Source of the DNA: an uncultured Eubacteriales bacterium
GTDB lineage: Bacteria > Bacillota > Clostridia > Oscillospirales > Oscillospiraceae
Assembly (NCBI GenBank): GCA_900546255.1
Contig: URCB01000002.1
Span: 38,280-102,279, forward strand
Direction of reading: 5' to 3'
DNA length: 64,000 nt
The position numbers and the translations under genes were made by a program. Below are positions 9,364-17,602 of the stretch, in pieces. How positions within the stretch are numbered: position 1 is the first letter of the stretch; every line of letters starts with the position of its first letter. Below the pieces are notes generated by a model. That model saw only the letters and a list, made by a program, of their open reading frames with translations. It ran no database searches and was not told the origin of the DNA.

Positions 9364-10740
9364 TTACTTCCCCGCAGCCATCTTCTGGCAGGAGGCACAG
9401 CCGTGGGAGCATTCCCACAGGCGGTCGGCAGTGGGCTGCCAATTCTCTGCGTAGCTGTCACACTTGGCGCACAGATCGTCGACCTCTTCCACAGCGGTGA
9501 CATCGCTGGGATGGGCGCCGGACTTGTGGACGATCTCCCGCAGCTTCTCGGGATTCTCCAGCATGGGGCAGGGACGCAGGTGGTTGTCGTTGAAGGGCTG
9601 CCCGTCGTGGTAGGCCATGAACAGGGGGGAGCGCAGGGCCTCCAGCAGGGTCTTTTCCCGGATGTTGGAGTCGGAGTAGTGAATGAACACGCAGGGGTCG
9701 CAGTCGCCATTGGCGTTGATGTGGAGGTAACGCCGGCCGCCGGCGATGCAGCCGCCCACATACTCGCCGTCGTTCTGGAAGTCCAGCATGAAGATGGGCT
9801 TCTTGCCGCGGAGGGTACGAATCTGGTGGTACATGTGCTCTCTCTGCTCGGGGGAGGGGAGCAGCTCGGGCACGGCGTCCTTGCCCACGGGCATGTAGTG
9901 GAAGTACCACACGAAGTAGGAACCCCAGTCCACCAGCTGGTCCACATAGGCCTCGGTGCTGACGTCCTTGATGTTGACGCTGGTATAGCAGATGGAGTTG
10001 CCGAAGGGCAGGCGGTGGCTCTTCAGCAGGTTCATGGCCTTCACGGCTCTCTGGTAGGTGCCGTCACCACGGCGGGAGTCCATGGACTCCTCGTACCCCT
10101 CCACGCTGATAACGGGGACGAAGTTCTTCACCCGCATCATGTCGGCAGCGAACTGCTCGTCAATGAGGGTGCCGTTGGTGAAGCACATGAAGATGGCGTC
10201 GGAGTGGACTTCGCAGAGCTTGATGAGGTCCTTCTTCCGCACCAGGGGTTCGCCGCCGGTATAGATATAGAAGTAAGTGCCCATTTCCTTGCCCTGACGG
10301 ATGATGCTGTCAATCTCGTCGTAGGTGAGGTTCAGCTTATTGCCATACTCTGCGGCCCAGCAGCCCTTGCAGTGCAGGTTGCAGGCAGAGGTGGGATCCA
10401 GCAGGATGGCCCAGGGCACGTTGCAATTGTATTTCTTACGGATTTCGTCGCCCTTCTTCCAACCAGTGATGCTGGCGTTGAGGAAGAAGTTGGACAGCAG
10501 GGTTTCGGTGAAGCCGAGGTCCATTTCGGTCATCATACGAACCACCAGCTTATGGGCGGTGGAGTTCTCGTTGGTGACAGCATCGCGGATGGCTTTACGC
10601 TGACGGGGGAAGGACTGGGGACCGTCGCCCGCGAATTTGTCCACCATGTCCATCACGTGGACCAAGTTTTTGATGGGATCCTTTTCAATGTAGGAAAAGG
10701 CCTGACTCAGTGCAAATTTTTTGATGCTGTTGCCTAACAT
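9364..10740 (-). CDS. Radical SAM protein with cysteine-rich SPASM-like C-terminus
   Basis: A 458-residue radical SAM enzyme of unknown substrate. The cluster-binding motif CNLHCKGC (CX3CX2C) sits near residue 138, preceded by about 120 residues of helical domain, and the barrel includes the TGGEP motif. The C-terminal part holds many cysteines (GGCIAGG, CDPC, CPML, CAKC, and a final CSHGCASC), consistent with auxiliary Fe-S clusters as in SPASM proteins. ATG 10740 has GGGAGG upstream. No peptide substrate gene or partner lies beside it, so it is not obviously a RiPP maturase. Two good promoters precede it in a 450-bp gap, suggesting regulated or strong expression. Confidence 0.85.
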   Translation of the reverse strand: MLGNSIKKFALSQAFSYIEKDPIKNLVHVMDMVDKFAGDGPQSFPRQRKAIRDAVTNENSTAHKLVVRMMTEMDLGFTETLLSNFFLNASITGWKKGDEIRKKYNCNVPWAILLDPTSACNLHCKGCWAAEYGNKLNLTYDEIDSIIRQGKEMGTYFYIYTGGEPLVRKKDLIKLCEVHSDAIFMCFTNGTLIDEQFAADMMRVKNFVPVISVEGYEESMDSRRGDGTYQRAVKAMNLLKSHRLPFGNSICYTSVNIKDVSTEAYVDQLVDWGSYFVWYFHYMPVGKDAVPELLPSPEQREHMYHQIRTLRGKKPIFMLDFQNDGEYVGGCIAGGRRYLHINANGDCDPCVFIHYSDSNIREKTLLEALRSPLFMAYHDGQPFNDNHLRPCPMLENPEKLREIVHKSGAHPSDVTAVEEVDDLCAKCDSYAENWQPTADRLWECSHGCASCQKMAAGK

Positions 10741-10835
10741 AATAAAATTTCCTCCCTTTTTATGTGCGATATCAGGAAACTCCGATCATTGGGAAAGCAG
10801 AGTGGAAAATCAGAGACCAAAAACTATCAGCCTAC

Positions 10836-10864
10836 ATCATAGTACGTTCTCTCTCTTTTTGCAA
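10836..10864 (-). promoter_or_regulatory. Proximal promoter of the radical SAM gene
   Basis: Minus strand: TTGCAA, 17-bp spacer, TATGAT, about 95 bp upstream of the start codon. Confidence 0.6.
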
Positions 10865-10950
10865 GGGTCAACCTATACAAACTGTGAGAATAGAATTTGT
10901 TGTTTGCCGCTAAAACTGATCGAAGATGAGGCAGGAAAAGCCTATCGCAC

Positions 10951-10979
10951 ATTATAGGACTTTCTTTTTTATTTTGCAA
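10951..10979 (-). promoter_or_regulatory. Distal promoter of the radical SAM gene
   Basis: Minus strand: TTGCAA, 17-bp spacer, perfect TATAAT, about 210 bp upstream of the start codon. The spacer is A-rich. Confidence 0.65.
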
Positions 10980-11046
10980 GAGTTTTTTACAAAAGTCTTT
11001 ACAAAAATAGAAAAAATAATTTGATCATCCATATTTTCCCAAGTAA

Positions 11047-11075
11047 TTGCAAAGCGATCTGCTTTGTGATAGGAT
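11047..11075 (+). promoter_or_regulatory. Promoter of the DUF2461 gene with inverted repeat
   Basis: TTGCAA, 17-bp spacer, TAGGAT. A short inverted repeat GCAAAGC-GATCT-GCTTTG overlaps the -35 and spacer and could be an operator. Confidence 0.5.
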
Positions 11076-11194
11076 AAAAAACCAGCCGCTGCGTTGGGAC
11101 AGGCAGGGGGAATCTCCTATGGTTCACTTTGCCCCGGCAGCAGAATCTTATGCGTGGGGAGGTCATTTTCTCCCCAGTCCAAGGAGATCATAGA

Positions 11195-11860
11195 ATGTTT
11201 CAAGGTTTTTCACAGGTCACCAATGATTTTCTCTGGGGTATTCGCTTCAACAACGAGCGCCCTTGGTTTGAGGCCCACAAGCAAACCTATCTGGACCATG
11301 TGCAAACCCCGATGCGCCAACTGGCCCAAGAGGTATACGAAAAATTTTCGGCCCGCCACGAGGCATTGCCCCTCATGGTGCGGGTGAGCCGAATCTACCG
11401 GGATGCCCGGCGGCTCTATGGCCGGGGGCCCTACAAAAGCCATCTCTGGTTTTCCCTGCGTATGGCTGGGGACCGCTGGGCAGAACGGCCGGTGCTGTGG
11501 TTTGAGATCTATCCCGCCGGCTACGCCTATGGCATGGGGATTTATGAGGCGAAGCCCGCCACCATGGCCCGGTTCCGTCAGGACATGGATGAGCATCCCC
11601 AGACCATGATGAAGCTGGCCCGGGCCTTCCAAAAGCAGACGCGGTTCCGGCTGGAGGGGGAGGAGTACAAGCGGGCCAAGGGCCATCCCAAGCCGCCCCT
11701 GGACCAGTGGTACAACCGGAAGACCATTGACCTCACCTGCCAGCGGGAGATGGATGCCCTCCTCTACAGTCCTGGGCTTGTGGAGGAACTGCTGGATGCC
11801 TTTGAGGAGCTGCTGCCCTACTATCACTACTTCACGGCACTGTGCAGCCGGGGGGAGTGA
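11195..11860 (+). CDS. DUF2461 family protein
   Basis: A 221-residue protein that matches the DUF2461/TIGR02453 pattern: an N-terminal FLWGIRFNNERPWFEAHK, a central SRIYRDARRLYGRGPYKSH, and a WFEIYPAGYAYGMG strand region. Members are widespread and their biochemical role is not established. I place the start at ATG 11195 because AAGGAG lies ten bases upstream; the frame is open further left but without a ribosome site. No membrane segment or signal peptide. It stands alone with its own promoter. Confidence 0.8.
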   Translation: MFQGFSQVTNDFLWGIRFNNERPWFEAHKQTYLDHVQTPMRQLAQEVYEKFSARHEALPLMVRVSRIYRDARRLYGRGPYKSHLWFSLRMAGDRWAERPVLWFEIYPAGYAYGMGIYEAKPATMARFRQDMDEHPQTMMKLARAFQKQTRFRLEGEEYKRAKGHPKPPLDQWYNRKTIDLTCQREMDALLYSPGLVEELLDAFEELLPYYHYFTALCSRGE

Positions 11861-11909
11861 GCGGCGCAGGCTGTTTCGAAACCCACTTTGTAAACCGGTG
11901 GAAACACAG

Positions 11910-12563
11910 TTACTTTAAGATACGAAACTGGTTGCGATGATAGTCCAAAACCCCTTCCTTCCGGAGGTGAGACAGCTCCCGGGACAGGGCGCTGCGGTCG
12001 GCGCCCAGGAAATTGGCCATGCTGGCCCGGTCGAAGGGGACGGTAAACGTGTCCCCCTGGGCCGTGGCGTATTGGGACAGGAAGGTGATGAGTTTCTCCC
12101 GCAGCGTGCGCCGGGAGAGGATTTGGATGCGCTGATTCAGGGAGAGGGTGCGGGAGGCCAAAGCCGCCACAAACCGGTTGGCCAGCATTTGGTCCCGCTC
12201 CTGGAGGGGGAGGCGGGGCGCCTTGACCCGGGTAGGGCGCATCCAAAGCACCTCTGCCTCGGTGACCGCGCAGATGTAAATGGGGGCATCGGTGCCCAGG
12301 AAGCAGTAGGCCTCCCCGAAGAGGCCGCCGGCGCTGACGTTGTTCATGATGATGTGGTGGCCATCCATGTCGTCCATGGAGACCTGGATGGTGCCGGACA
12401 ACACCAGGCCAAACCGCTCCAGGGGGAAGGAGACCTGGTGGAGAAAGTCTCCCTTTTCGTAGGCTTTGACATGGGCCTCAAAGTAGGACAGGGCATAGTC
12501 CAACGCGTCCGGCGGGAGCCCTTGAAACAAGGGGCATTGCAGAATCATGGGGTGGTGCAGCAT
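11910..12563 (-). CDS. Crp/Fnr-family transcriptional regulator
   Basis: A 217-residue regulator with an N-terminal cyclic-nucleotide-binding-type jelly roll (about residues 15-125, including GGLFGEAYCFLG) and a C-terminal winged helix (about 140-215) whose recognition region reads MANFLGADRSALSRELSHL. There is no N-terminal cysteine cluster as in FNR, so an oxygen-sensing iron cluster is unlikely; the ligand is unknown. ATG 12563 has GGAGGA upstream. Its promoter overlaps the terminator of the capA-like operon on the same strand. The target genes cannot be told from the sequence. Confidence 0.9.
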   Translation of the reverse strand: MLHHPMILQCPLFQGLPPDALDYALSYFEAHVKAYEKGDFLHQVSFPLERFGLVLSGTIQVSMDDMDGHHIIMNNVSAGGLFGEAYCFLGTDAPIYICAVTEAEVLWMRPTRVKAPRLPLQERDQMLANRFVAALASRTLSLNQRIQILSRRTLREKLITFLSQYATAQGDTFTVPFDRASMANFLGADRSALSRELSHLRKEGVLDYHRNQFRILK

Positions 12564-12599
12564 GGATGGGTCCTCCGTTCTTCCAAGGGGATGCCCTCT

Positions 12600-12642
12600 A
12601 TTATAAAAGAAGTCCGTTGCTTTTGCAACGGACTTCTTTTTG
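12600..12642 (-). terminator. Terminator of the capA-like operon overlapping the Crp/Fnr promoter
   Basis: AAAAGAAGTCCGTTGC pairs perfectly with its complement around a 4-nt loop, ending the operon 15925-12675. Within it, the minus strand reads TTGCAA (12628-12623), 17 bp, TATAAT (12605-12600), an excellent promoter for the regulator gene. Confidence 0.8.
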
Positions 12643-12674
12643 CTTTCTACGGTATCTCCATGGGTTTGTCGGGG

Positions 12675-13952
12675 TTAGGCGGCCTCTTGGGTGGGGGGAG
12701 TCCCGGCGGTGTCGTACTGTTCCCCTAGAATGGTGTGGCAGCCTTCCAACGCGTACTCCAGTTTGGAATAGACGTCGGCAGTCACCAGGGAGGTGTCCCC
12801 GGCGTTGTAGTCGGCCATGGCGTCGTTGACGTCTAGGATGACATACTGGTCTGCCACGCCAGTGCCTCGGTTCAGAACCAGCAGGGGGACGTAGCTGACG
12901 TTGGTCACCGTGGTCTCTCCCGTCTCAAAGTTCTTGGTGAGATCCAGGTTGAGGATGGCGGTGGTGTCGGTGTAATTCACCTGCACCGTGGCGGGACTCT
13001 GGTTGGAGACGAAGTTCCCCAGGGAGTAAGCCACAAAGGCAGACCGGGTGGACCCGTCCTCCAGGGTGACCGTGCGGGTCTCCATGGGCTGGGGCACATG
13101 GGAGTGGCTGCCCAGGATCAGGTCAGCCCCATGGGCGATGAGGAAATCGGCCACTTCCTCCTGGTAGGCGTTTTGCTGGGTTTGGTATTCAATGCCCCAG
13201 TGGATCATCACGGCGATGAGGTCGGTGTTCAGCCCTTCCGCGTAGGCCAGCGCCTGGGAGAGCCCCTCCTGATCCAGGGTTTCACAGTTTCCGGTATAGT
13301 CGGTGTTGAAGCGGTTCAGGCAAAAGTCACGGTCCTCGGGAATGGCAATGCCGTTGGTGCCATAAGTGTACCCCAGGAAAGCCACCGAGATGCCGCCCAC
13401 ATCGGCCACCACCACGCCGTGGTTGGCGTTCCACTCTTCCTGGGTACGGTAGCTGCCTACGTGGGCCAGGCCGGCGGCATCCATGGTGTCCAGGGTACGG
13501 ACCAGGCCATCGTACCCCTTGTCCATGGAGTGGTTGTTGGCAGTGGTCACCAGGTCAAAGCCGGTGTCCTTGATGTCTGCAGCCAAGGCGTCCGGGGCGG
13601 AGAACTGGGGATAGCCGGAGTAGGGTGGGCCGTTGAGGGTGGTCTCAAAGTTGGCCACGGCATAGTCGGCATTTTCGATCCAGGGCTTCACATATTGGAA
13701 GCAGGGGCGGTAGTTGTAGGTGTCTGTGGCGGCGTCATAGGCGTCGTTGGTCTGGGGGGAATGGCTCATAATGTCCCCGCACACCGACAAGGTGGCGGTG
13801 ATGGGGGCTTGGACCTCGGTCTGTGTAGAAGCACTTCCCCCCTCTGCGGTGCTGCCTGTGGTGAGCGCACCGCTTTGCCGCAGACCGAGAAGGATGAGAA
13901 CCACGCAGAGGGCGACGAGAATAATGGCAGCAAAAAGATATTTCTTGCGCAT
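12675..13952 (-). CDS. CapA-family metallophosphatase, membrane-anchored
   Basis: A 425-residue protein of the bacterial capsule-synthesis CapA family (calcineurin-like fold). A single N-terminal membrane anchor (about residues 5-23) puts the domain outside the cell, followed by a Ser/Thr/Gly-rich linker to about residue 48. Metal-site motifs visible are CGDIMSHS, ANFETTL, NNHSMDKG, MIHWGIEY and GSHSHVPQ. In Bacillus, CapA takes part in poly-gamma-glutamate export, but no capB/capC lies here, so the substrate is open. It is the last gene of an operon with the flavoprotein (14-bp gap) and hexokinase-like gene, and a perfect terminator follows. Confidence 0.88.
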   Translation of the reverse strand: MRKKYLFAAIILVALCVVLILLGLRQSGALTTGSTAEGGSASTQTEVQAPITATLSVCGDIMSHSPQTNDAYDAATDTYNYRPCFQYVKPWIENADYAVANFETTLNGPPYSGYPQFSAPDALAADIKDTGFDLVTTANNHSMDKGYDGLVRTLDTMDAAGLAHVGSYRTQEEWNANHGVVVADVGGISVAFLGYTYGTNGIAIPEDRDFCLNRFNTDYTGNCETLDQEGLSQALAYAEGLNTDLIAVMIHWGIEYQTQQNAYQEEVADFLIAHGADLILGSHSHVPQPMETRTVTLEDGSTRSAFVAYSLGNFVSNQSPATVQVNYTDTTAILNLDLTKNFETGETTVTNVSYVPLLVLNRGTGVADQYVILDVNDAMADYNAGDTSLVTADVYSKLEYALEGCHTILGEQYDTAGTPPTQEAA

Positions 13953-13966
13953 GGTGGCACCCTCCC

Positions 13967-14593
13967 TTATCGCACAAAGTTGGTGTAGACTTTTCTGGGC
14001 AGGGGAGGCAGGGGGACCTGCGCTTTGCCGGCGTCCAGAACCTTCATCACATAGACCATTTCCTGGGCTAACACTTGGAGAGTCTGGATGCCCTCCGCAT
14101 CCTGGGCCACTTCCCCAGGGGCCTGCCCAAAGGCCAAGGGCCAGTAGAGGGAACCGGGGATGAGCATCTGGGCGTAGTTGAGGTAGTGGAAAAGCTCGTC
14201 CACGGCGTTTACGACCCCTGCCCGGCGGGCCACGGCCACCGGGACGCCCACCTTCATCCGCAGCTTCCGGCCGTTGTTCATGTCGATGCAGCCGATGCGG
14301 TCCAGGAAGCAGCGCATCCCGCTGGTCACCGAGGCGAAATACACTGGGGAGGCCAGGACGATTCCGTCTGCTTGGATGAGCTGTTCATACATGGCGTTCA
14401 GGCCGTCGTCCGGGAGGGTGCAGGTGTGGGTTTTGGCGCAGCGGAAGCAGCCGGAGCAGGGGGAGAGCTTGTGGCCAATGTGGAGGATGTCAAATTCCAC
14501 CCCTTCCTGGGCAAAGACCTCTCCCATGGTGTCCAGTGCCAGGCGGGTGTTGCCCTTGGCCCGGGGGCTGCCGTTGATACCAATGATTTTCAT
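13967..14593 (-). CDS. Iron-sulfur flavoprotein (flavodoxin-fold NAD(P)H-dependent reductase)
   Basis: A 208-residue FMN-binding reductase. The start MKIIGINGSPRAKGNT is the FMN phosphate loop, and the compact cysteine motif CSGCFRCAKTHTC (CX2CX2CX5C, about residues 46-58) matches the Fe4S4 motif of archaeal/clostridial iron-sulfur flavoproteins. LASPVYFASVTSGMRCFLDR is the second flavin-contact region. Such proteins reduce oxygen species or quinone-like acceptors in anaerobes; the acceptor here is unknown. It sits in the middle of an operon between the hexokinase-like and CapA-like genes. Confidence 0.88.
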   Translation of the reverse strand: MKIIGINGSPRAKGNTRLALDTMGEVFAQEGVEFDILHIGHKLSPCSGCFRCAKTHTCTLPDDGLNAMYEQLIQADGIVLASPVYFASVTSGMRCFLDRIGCIDMNNGRKLRMKVGVPVAVARRAGVVNAVDELFHYLNYAQMLIPGSLYWPLAFGQAPGEVAQDAEGIQTLQVLAQEMVYVMKVLDAGKAQVPLPPLPRKVYTNFVR

Positions 14594-14632
14594 AGTGGTT
14601 CTCCTTTGTAGTTTCTTTCGTTTGCAAAGGGG

Positions 14633-15925
14633 TCAGCGAGAATAGAGGGCCTCGGCGGCGGCGCCGGTGGGGAGCATATTCTCGCCATAGCATAGCGTGA
14701 CGGAAAGGCCCAGGGTGTCCCGCAGGTAGGTCTGTACCTGGTGTTCCCATGCGGCCTTCACCGGGGGGAAGGAAAAGGCGGCGCCGTGCAGGCCTACGCA
14801 GGCCGGCGCCTTGGGATCCCGTCCGGCCCCTACGAACTGGAGGACCGAGGCCAGGCCCACGCACAGAAGTTTGGCGGCCCGGTCCAGGACGGCCTGCCCC
14901 ACGGCCAGGCCGACTTCCCGGTCCTCTGGCTCCCGGCAGAAGTGGGCTAGGGTGTCTCCTTTTTCTGGGTCGGTGAGAAACTCGGCCAGGGTATCCAAGT
15001 CCAGCCACCGCAGGGAGAGCACATCCCGGCTGCACCCGAAGGAGAGGAGTTTGGCCTCGGCGGCCTTGATCATCACCAGCCGGTAGACCTCCCCCAGGTA
15101 GTCGGTGGAGACCATCTTTAGATAGAGATCTTTGCCAGGGGCATAGCTGTCCCGGTCCTTGGAGAAATCCACCTGGCCGAAGGGGACGCACTGGGCCTGG
15201 GAAAGTCCGCTGTCAAACAGCATTAGGTCCCCAGGGATGCCGCGCCACCGCAGGACGATGCTGCCCGGGGCGGCGAAGCCAACATCGACGCTGCTGCCCC
15301 AGGTAAGGCCCACGTACCGGCTGCATCCCGGCTGCTGGACCCCAGCGGCCAGCAGGACGGCGTCGGGCTCGCTCACCAACGTCATGGGAAGGGGGGGACA
15401 TCCCCGGTCCAGTAACTCAGCCTGCAAAGCGGCCAGCACGGGCTGCTGGGAGAACTCCGTCACCGTCATGGTGCCAGGGAAGCGGCGGATGATGCCGTCT
15501 CCCTTCCCGTCAAAGTCCACGGGGAAGGGCAGGCACAGGGCCAAGGCCTGGGCCTGGTCCAGCAGGGGCTGGATCAGCTCCGCCACGGCGTAGATCAGGT
15601 CGGCCAGGGGGGCGGGATAGTCCCGGCCGGGGACAGGGAAGCTGTCCTGGCTGGTGCACTGAGCCTGGCCGCCGCGGAAGGTCACCAGGCTTACCCGGAC
15701 TTCCTGGTCATCCACCTCGGCCACCGCAACGGGCACACCGTCGGCCAGGGCACCGAAGGGCTTAGAAAAGGTGGGAAGCATGGGGATGGAACTCTCCCCC
15801 CCGTAAAGGGAGATACGCATTTGGGAGAGAAAGAGTTGGGTCAAAGTGGGCCCGTCTAAGGTATCTGGGGTCATGCTGTTGGCCCGAAGGAGATTGGTCA
15901 ACGCTTGTTGGGTGGTTTGCTTCAT
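14633..15925 (-). CDS. Hexokinase-family-like protein
   Basis: A 430-residue protein with the layout of eukaryotic-type hexokinases rather than ROK kinases. AVAEVDDQEVRVSLVTFRGG is like the phosphate-1 strand, ALCLPFPVDFDGKGDGIIRR like the sugar-site FSFPxxxxxxxxGxLxxW region, SRYVGLTWGSSVDVGF like phosphate-2, and ACVGLHGAAFSFPPVKAAW like the C-terminal adenosine segment. Where hexokinases have the catalytic NDTVGT-type Asp, this has LVSEPDAVLLAAG, so the catalytic base is not clearly kept. It may be a sugar kinase or a non-catalytic relative. First gene of a three-gene operon; the family link is from motif memory and should be treated as tentative. Confidence 0.6.
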   Translation of the reverse strand: MKQTTQQALTNLLRANSMTPDTLDGPTLTQLFLSQMRISLYGGESSIPMLPTFSKPFGALADGVPVAVAEVDDQEVRVSLVTFRGGQAQCTSQDSFPVPGRDYPAPLADLIYAVAELIQPLLDQAQALALCLPFPVDFDGKGDGIIRRFPGTMTVTEFSQQPVLAALQAELLDRGCPPLPMTLVSEPDAVLLAAGVQQPGCSRYVGLTWGSSVDVGFAAPGSIVLRWRGIPGDLMLFDSGLSQAQCVPFGQVDFSKDRDSYAPGKDLYLKMVSTDYLGEVYRLVMIKAAEAKLLSFGCSRDVLSLRWLDLDTLAEFLTDPEKGDTLAHFCREPEDREVGLAVGQAVLDRAAKLLCVGLASVLQFVGAGRDPKAPACVGLHGAAFSFPPVKAAWEHQVQTYLRDTLGLSVTLCYGENMLPTGAAAEALYSR

Positions 15926-15985
15926 GGAATACCTCCTCAGGCAGGGAAGGGAACCCCCTCCCCCGATGGATCAACTTTTATATAT

Positions 15986-16013
15986 AGTATACCATCTTTT
16001 CCCCTGCCTGCAA
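15986..16013 (-). promoter_or_regulatory. Promoter of the hexokinase-like operon
   Basis: Minus strand: TTGCAG, 16-bp spacer, TATACT, about 60 bp upstream of the first gene. Confidence 0.55.
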
Positions 16014-16057
16014 ACCCAGCGGCAGCAAAAAGCCGCACCAAGGCGGGATGTGCGCGG

Positions 16058-16091
16058 AAAAAAAGAGACCGGCCGAAGCCGGTCTCTTTTA
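16058..16091. terminator. Terminator after the iron alcohol dehydrogenase
   Basis: AAAAGAGACCGGC pairs with GCCGGTCTCTTTT around CGAA, with A and T runs on both sides; it ends the gene at 16122 on the minus strand. Confidence 0.85.
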
Positions 16092-16121
16092 TGGTTTGCG
16101 TATCCCAATCCCTCAGAAGGA

Positions 16122-17282
16122 TTACTTGTCGGCGTACATAGCCTTGTGATACAGGGCCTCTACGTCCTTCACGGTGGTCAGTCTGGGGTTGACGGTGACG
16201 TTGCCGCTCTTCATAGCGTCGATGGCCATCTGAGGAATCTTGTCCTCGGTGACGCCCACGTCGGCCAGGCAAGCGGGGATGCCCAGATCCTTGTTCAGCT
16301 GGCGCAGAGCCTCAACCAGCATCTCGGGCACGAAGTCGGGGCCGGCTTCCTTGCCGGTGATGTACTGATAGATGTTGGCATAGCGCTCGTCAGCAGCCAG
16401 AGCGTTGAACTCGAAGATGGTGGGCATCAGCACAGCGTTGGCCACACCGTGAGCCACGTGGAAGAAGGCGGACACGGGGTGAGACATAGCGTGGATGTCG
16501 CCCAGACGGTTGTTGGCGAAAGCAATGCCGGCGAAGGTGGAACCCAGCATCATAGCGCAAGCGGCATCGGCATCGTTGCGGCGAGCCACGAACTTACGGA
16601 TGTTGCCGCCGATGAGCTCCATAGCCTTCTCGCCCATAGCCATGGCGAAGGGGTTGGCATCGGTGTTGATGTAGGACTCCATAGCGTGGATCAGAGCGTC
16701 AACGCCGCAGGCAGCAGCCACGGAGGCGGGAGCGGTCATGATCAGCTCGGGATCCAGAACGGCATAGGTGGGGGAGATTTCGGGGCCCAGGACGGACAGC
16801 TTGTAGTTACGAGCTTCGTCGGTGATAACGGCAGCCACGGTAACCTCGGAGCCGGTACCAGCGGTGGTGGGCACGGCGATCAGGGTGTCGATGGGGCCGG
16901 GAACCTTGCCCACGCCTTCATAGTCGCCGATGGTGCCGCCGAACTTAGCGACAACGCCGACAGCCTTGGCCACGTCCATGGGGGAGCCGCCGCCCAGAGC
17001 GATCAGAGCGGTGCAGCCGTTGGCCTTGTACTGGGCAGCGCACTCGTCCACGATGGTGGTGGTGGGGTTGGGCAGCACGTCCAGATACTCGCTGTACTTC
17101 AGGTCAGCAGCCTTGATGATCTCGCGGACCTTGTCCACAACGCCGATGGCTTCCAGGCCACGGTCAGAGATCAGCATGACATTGTCAGAGCCAGCGGCCT
17201 TCAGGAAGTCAGGCAGCTTCTTCAGAGCGCCCATGCCGAACTGGCAGTTCTGAGGGATGATAAAACCAAAATCTTTGATCAT
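16122..17282 (-). CDS. Iron-containing alcohol dehydrogenase
   Basis: A 386-residue group III alcohol dehydrogenase, probably reducing an aldehyde to an alcohol with NAD(P)H. It shows the nucleotide-binding GGGSPMDVAKA, VPTTAGTGSEVT, and the iron-site region FANNRLGDIHAMSH followed by FFHVAHGVANAVLMP. The substrate (butyraldehyde, propanediol, lactaldehyde) cannot be told. The start at ATG 17282 (MIKDFGF) has AAAGGA about 11 bases upstream; a further ATG at 17294 would sit directly on that site. The 5' leader contains a perfect 10-bp inverted repeat that could be an operator, so the gene is probably regulated. Confidence 0.92.
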   Translation of the reverse strand: MIKDFGFIIPQNCQFGMGALKKLPDFLKAAGSDNVMLISDRGLEAIGVVDKVREIIKAADLKYSEYLDVLPNPTTTIVDECAAQYKANGCTALIALGGGSPMDVAKAVGVVAKFGGTIGDYEGVGKVPGPIDTLIAVPTTAGTGSEVTVAAVITDEARNYKLSVLGPEISPTYAVLDPELIMTAPASVAAACGVDALIHAMESYINTDANPFAMAMGEKAMELIGGNIRKFVARRNDADAACAMMLGSTFAGIAFANNRLGDIHAMSHPVSAFFHVAHGVANAVLMPTIFEFNALAADERYANIYQYITGKEAGPDFVPEMLVEALRQLNKDLGIPACLADVGVTEDKIPQMAIDAMKSGNVTVNPRLTTVKDVEALYHKAMYADK

Positions 17283-17322
17283 AGGGAATCGCATCCTTTC
17301 CAAATACTCAATGGTTTTATAC

Positions 17323-17349
17323 GGTTTGCCCACAAAGTATGGGCAAACC
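17323..17349 (-). promoter_or_regulatory. Perfect inverted repeat in the alcohol dehydrogenase leader
   Basis: GGTTTGCCCA and TGGGCAAACC flank a 7-bp centre, about 13 bp downstream of the -10 box. It could be a repressor operator or an RNA hairpin in the leader; it is not the Rex consensus. Confidence 0.55.
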
Positions 17350-17361
17350 ATCTATGGCTTT

Positions 17362-17390
17362 AGTATACCATTGATAAAGGGAACTGGCAA
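17362..17390 (-). promoter_or_regulatory. Promoter of the iron alcohol dehydrogenase
   Basis: Minus strand: TTGCCA, 17-bp spacer, TATACT. Confidence 0.65.
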
Positions 17391-17541
17391 GTTGTAACCA
17401 GACGAAAATATGCAACAAGAATTAGAAGAGAAAATTGGGCATGTTGTACACATGGACAAAAGGCTGCGGAAATCAAATTGGAAAAAACAAACGATCCCCG
17501 TTGTTTTGCTGAAAAGAATTCCGGGAAACCGGGAAGAATTA

Positions 17542-17568
17542 CAAAAAGGCCCCCTTTTTCAAGGGGGC
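17542..17568 (-). terminator. Terminator downstream of the probable 6S RNA
   Basis: Minus strand: GCCCCCTT, loop GAAA, AAGGGGGC, then CTTTTTGT. It would stop read-through from the RNA gene toward the alcohol dehydrogenase promoter. Confidence 0.75.
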
Positions 17569-17602
17569 GGAGCAGGAAAAAGAGGAAGAAAAAGTAAAAA
17601 CA

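Larger units (their letters stand above)
10741..11194. other. AT-rich divergent regulatory region, no gene seen
   Basis: A 454-bp gap between the radical SAM gene and the DUF2461 gene, clearly richer in A+T than its surroundings. It holds two promoters reading left and one reading right. No convincing protein or known RNA family was recognised in it. Confidence 0.7.

Noticed and set aside
15846-17363. A 505-codon plus-strand frame opposite the iron alcohol dehydrogenase
   Set aside because: Shadow frame; it also runs through two terminator or promoter elements of the real genes.
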